From Nitrospirota bacterium (GTDB taxonomy: Bacteria > Nitrospirota > Nitrospiria > 2-01-FULL-66-17): 42,927 nucleotides of DNA. The position numbers were made by a program, and so were the translations under genes. The notes below the pieces were generated by a model. That model was given only the letters and a program-made list of their open reading frames with translations. It searched no databases and was not told the origin of the DNA. The stretch is from positions 1-42,927 of the forward strand of contig JACQCD010000144.1 in the NCBI GenBank assembly GCA_016201825.1, read 5' to 3'. This document shows, one piece after another, positions 40,320 to 42,927 of this stretch; within the stretch, counting starts at the first letter, position 1, and each line of letters begins with the position of its first letter.

Positions 40320-42634
40320 AGCGGAAGGTGTTCCTGATAATCCTGGGTGCCGTCGTGTTGGTCGGCTGCGCGTCACAGCCGGCCGAAATCAAGTCGCCGG
40401 ACACGGAGCCCACGGCGACGACCACGATCACCGACGTGATCGTGACTGATTTGCCGGATGCTTCGCGGATCGCGCTGAAGGGGAACGGCCCGTTAAACTA
40501 TACGGCGTTTAAACTCGAAGAACCGCTTGAACTCATCATCGATCTCTCCGGAGCCAACCTCGGGGTGTTGGCCGCCCCGCGCGATGTGGGACTCGATCCG
40601 GTCAAAGAAATTGTTCCGGAGCAGGCCGCGGATGCGGGAGGAACGTCACGACTCAGTTTTATGCTGAGTCGTGACGCCGACTATCTGATCCATCGTGAAG
40701 AAGACGGAACCCTCCTCACGATCGATTTTTCGAAGCAACGACCCGTCGAGGCGATGGCCCAACCGCCGGCAGCCGAGGAAGTGGCGCCGTCTCAGCCGAC
40801 GCCGCCGGTCCAGAGCGCACCAACGCCGGCGACGCCCCAGCCGCGGATCACCTCGGTCCAAATCGTCCCGCAACGGGCATTTGTGGATGTGCGCATTGAA
40901 GCCGACGGCCCGATCGTTCAGCCGAGGATCTTCTCGCTTGGCAACAATCGTCTGGTCGTGGATCTGCCCGATACGCGCAGTGCGGTGAAGCCCGCGGTCA
41001 TCAAGGCGGATACCAATACGCTCGTGAGACAGGCCCGAATCGGTCAACATCAAGATCCGATGAAGGTCCGAGTGGTTCTCGACCTCAAGCGAGCGGTGGA
41101 GCACAGCGTCGAAGCGCGCGGCAATTCCCTCACGGTGCGGCTGACGCGAACAAAGCTCCAGGCGCCTGCCGCGCCCGCTCCGAAGACGACGGAACTGCCT
41201 GTGCCCGCTCCCAAACCGGCGGAACCTCCGGCACCTCAGGTGCAGGCGTCGTCCGCGCCGGTCAATCCTCCGGCTGATGAAGCAGAGGCGGAGGCCGCGC
41301 CTGCTTCGGTGGCTCAACCTTCTGTTGAAGTGCCTGAAGTGCCGCCCGTGGTGTCGTCTGCCGGTGCCGCTGGGGCGAAGACGCTGGGCACCAACGGCTA
41401 TTCGGGCCAAAAGATCTCGCTCGATTTTCAAGATGCCGAGGTGAGCAACGTCCTGCGCCTCATTGCGGATGTCAGCGGCTTGAATATGGTGGTCGGGGAA
41501 GAGGTCAAGGGCAAGGTGACGTTGAAATTGTTTAACGTTCCATGGGATCAGTCTCTTGATATCACCCTCAAATCCAAAGGGTTGGGGCAGGTCCGCGAGG
41601 GGAACATCATTCGGATCGACACCAACGCGAATATTGCCAAGCAGCAAGACGAAGCAGCGAAGGCCAAGGAAGCCCAGGTCAAGGCCGAAGACCTTAAAAC
41701 CCTGATCATTCCGATCAACTATGCCAAAGCCGCCGATCTGTCGACGACGCTGAAGAAGAACTTGAGTTCTCGCGGCGAGCTGACCGTCAATGAGGCGACC
41801 AATAGTTTGATCGCAAAGGATGTGCCGCAAAACATCGCCGATATCCAGCAGTTGATCAAATTGTTGGACCTGCCGACTCCGCAAGTCCTCATCGAGACTC
41901 GGATCGTGCAAGCCAACACCAATTTTGCCCGTGATCTGGGGGTCCAATGGGGGCTCTCTGCCAAGGATACGTTTGGCGGAAATCAGCTCGGGCTGAATGC
42001 CGGGCCGTCGTCTGCCGATCCATTTGGCGGCCAGGTTTCGAACTTTGCCATCAATCTTCCCGCAAGCGGGGGGGCCGGGTCGGTCGGTAACCTGGGGTTT
42101 ACGCTGGGGCATCTCACGGGACGCAATCCTTTCAATTTAGACGTTCGCCTATCGGCGGGTGAGGCGTCCGGTGAGACCAAGATCATCTCCAGCCCCCGGG
42201 TCGTGACGTTGGATAACCGAGAAGCGGTCATCCAACAAGGGGATTCCGTTCCGTTCGAGACCGTGTCCGACAAGGGAACGCAAACGCAATTCGTCGATGC
42301 CACGCTGAATCTGACCGTCACGCCGCATATCACTCCCAATGGCAGCGTGATTATGAAGATCAAGGCGACCAAGAATGCGATCGGAGATTTTAGGTCTCGT
42401 CTCGGGGCGCCCAGCATCAGCAAGCGGGAGGCGGCCACCGAAGTCATGGTCCAGGACGGTGAGACCACCGTCATCGGGGGGATCTTCGAGACCTCCAAAT
42501 CCGAAACCGAAACCGGCGTTCCCTGGTTGGCCAAAATTCCAGGTCTGGGGTGGCTCTTCAAACGGCAGAGCGTCAGCGATCAGAACCGTGAACTGCTTAT
42601 CTTCATTACGCCCACCGTCGTCAAGAAGAGCTAG
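40316..42634 (+). CDS. pilQ: Type IV pilus secretin PilQ
   Basis: A 772-residue outer-membrane secretin from the ATG at 40316. It has a lipoprotein-type signal ending LVGC (C18), two AMIN domains (about 36-140 and 176-278) that bind peptidoglycan, and a Pro/Ala/Glu linker (~280-355). Then an STN/N0 domain (~366-436), an N1 domain (~460-520) and the secretin barrel (~522-772) with PQVLIETRIVQ, VTPHITPNGSV and GVPWLAKIPGLGWLFKR. It forms the ring through which pili emerge. Two AMINs and a lipidated N-terminus are less common than the single-AMIN Sec type. A strong 13-bp inverted repeat lies within the first AMIN region. Confidence 0.95.
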   Translation: MKRKVFLIILGAVVLVGCASQPAEIKSPDTEPTATTTITDVIVTDLPDASRIALKGNGPLNYTAFKLEEPLELIIDLSGANLGVLAAPRDVGLDPVKEIVPEQAADAGGTSRLSFMLSRDADYLIHREEDGTLLTIDFSKQRPVEAMAQPPAAEEVAPSQPTPPVQSAPTPATPQPRITSVQIVPQRAFVDVRIEADGPIVQPRIFSLGNNRLVVDLPDTRSAVKPAVIKADTNTLVRQARIGQHQDPMKVRVVLDLKRAVEHSVEARGNSLTVRLTRTKLQAPAAPAPKTTELPVPAPKPAEPPAPQVQASSAPVNPPADEAEAEAAPASVAQPSVEVPEVPPVVSSAGAAGAKTLGTNGYSGQKISLDFQDAEVSNVLRLIADVSGLNMVVGEEVKGKVTLKLFNVPWDQSLDITLKSKGLGQVREGNIIRIDTNANIAKQQDEAAKAKEAQVKAEDLKTLIIPINYAKAADLSTTLKKNLSSRGELTVNEATNSLIAKDVPQNIADIQQLIKLLDLPTPQVLIETRIVQANTNFARDLGVQWGLSAKDTFGGNQLGLNAGPSSADPFGGQVSNFAINLPASGGAGSVGNLGFTLGHLTGRNPFNLDVRLSAGEASGETKIISSPRVVTLDNREAVIQQGDSVPFETVSDKGTQTQFVDATLNLTVTPHITPNGSVIMKIKATKNAIGDFRSRLGAPSISKREAATEVMVQDGETTVIGGIFETSKSETETGVPWLAKIPGLGWLFKRQSVSDQNRELLIFITPTVVKKS
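40644..40676 (+). repeat. 13-bp inverted repeat inside pilQ
   Basis: CGTCACGACTCAG (40644-40656) and CTGAGTCGTGACG (40664-40676) are exact reverse complements with a seven-base loop TTTTATG. The fold would be very stable in mRNA. It encodes TSRLSFMLSRD, residues ~110-120 of PilQ. The CGACTCAG core is shared with the palindrome inside tamB. Confidence 0.85.
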
Positions 42635-42645
42635 GAGCGTGCTGG

Positions 42646-42927
42646 GTGGCGGGATCTGGGAATAATTTCATCCTCGTTGGGTCGACGGGCGCGGGTAAGA
42701 CAACGATCGGTCGCCGTCTGGCGGAACAGTTGGGGCTGAAGTTCGTGGATACCGATGGTTTGATCGAACAGGAAGCCGGTCGGTCGATCGTCGAGATTTT
42801 CCGCGCCGGAGGAGAATCCAGGTTCCGGGCCCTGGAACGCCGCGTGCTTGGCCGGGCGGTCAAGGGGGCCTCCCAGGTGATTTCGACCGGCGGTGGGGCG
42901 GTCCTGGATCCCATCAATCGCGCTCGA
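42646..42927 (+). CDS. aroK: Shikimate kinase, 3' truncated by window end
   Basis: The first 94 codons are present. NNFILVGSTGAGKTTIGRRLAEQLG is the Walker A P-loop, FVDTDGLIEQEAGRSI the shikimate-binding DTD motif, and VISTGGGAVLD the GGG motif. AroK phosphorylates shikimate at the 3-OH in aromatic amino-acid synthesis. The GTG at 42646 has AGGAG eight bases upstream and starts 11 bases after the pilQ stop. The pilQ-aroK linkage is common and usually continues into aroB. The gene is cut by the end of the window, not broken. Confidence 0.92.
   Translation, partial: MAGSGNNFILVGSTGAGKTTIGRRLAEQLGLKFVDTDGLIEQEAGRSIVEIFRAGGESRFRALERRVLGRAVKGASQVISTGGGAVLDPINRAR

Noticed and set aside
1-42927. 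CRISPR array, transposase or integrase
   Set aside because: No regularly spaced direct repeats and no recombinase motifs found. The only mobile-type sequences are short non-coding inverted-repeat elements.

Overview
The window is about 43 kb of GC-rich chromosomal DNA from a diderm bacterium. Evidence for an outer membrane is strong: a Tol system, a TamB/Omp85 pair, a porin, and a pilMNOPQ type IV pilus secretin operon followed by a shikimate kinase. The mix also includes an NtrY/NtrX pair beside a DUF4390 protein, a DUF1844 protein, a Tat-exported molybdenum oxidoreductase with a lipoprotein cytochrome c, and many GTG starts. This suggests an environmental lineage of the Nitrospirota / Methylomirabilota (NC10) kind. 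That placement is inference; I see no rRNA or other decisive marker. There is no transposase, prophage block or CRISPR array, and genes are tightly packed.

Layout. 0.2-1.5 kb: a zinc-ribbon microprotein, a secreted unknown and an FKBP prolyl isomerase. 1.5-1.9 kb: the only gene-free stretch over 300 bases. It holds a minus-strand unit of its own (promoter, folded RNA or tiny ORF, strong terminator) divergent from leuC. 2.0-4.8 kb: leuC-leuD-HAD phosphatase, coupled by overlapping stops and starts. 5.0-7.0 kb: a membrane phosphoglycerol-transferase-like enzyme. 7.1-8.8 kb: small unknowns and an AlgH-family protein with an export-type N-terminus. 9.0-12.8 kb (minus): beta-propeller protein, rsmD, coaD, an aminotransferase and an FmdB-type zinc ribbon. 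12.8-16.6 kb (plus): a strong promoter, tRNA-Val, tRNA-Asp and tolQ-tolR-tolA/tonB-tolB, but no pal.

16.8-18.8 kb: a small unknown, then a porin/periplasmic-binding-protein operon with a near-consensus promoter. 18.8-31.6 kb (minus): a long colinear cluster, DUF1844-tamB-omp85-DUF4390-ntrY-ntrX-rlmD, which ties outer-membrane biogenesis to a sigma-54 two-component system. 31.7-37.1 kb (plus): an alpha/beta-hydrolase, cytochrome c, a 4-TM holin-like protein, a sulfite-oxidase-type enzyme, and a 776-residue fusion of a histidine-phosphatase-like domain with a phosphofructokinase. 37.2-42.9 kb (plus): a MerR-type regulator whose promoter carries a perfect 12-bp palindrome, pilMNOPQ, and aroK cut off by the window end.

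Three related MITE-like inverted-repeat elements (4.8, 8.8 and 16.6 kb) each begin within a base or two of a stop codon, and one carries a second nested repeat. Two very strong palindromes lie inside coding sequence (tamB and pilQ). The most novel-looking items are the phosphatase-phosphofructokinase fusion and the orphan minus-strand RNA unit between the FKBP gene and leuC.
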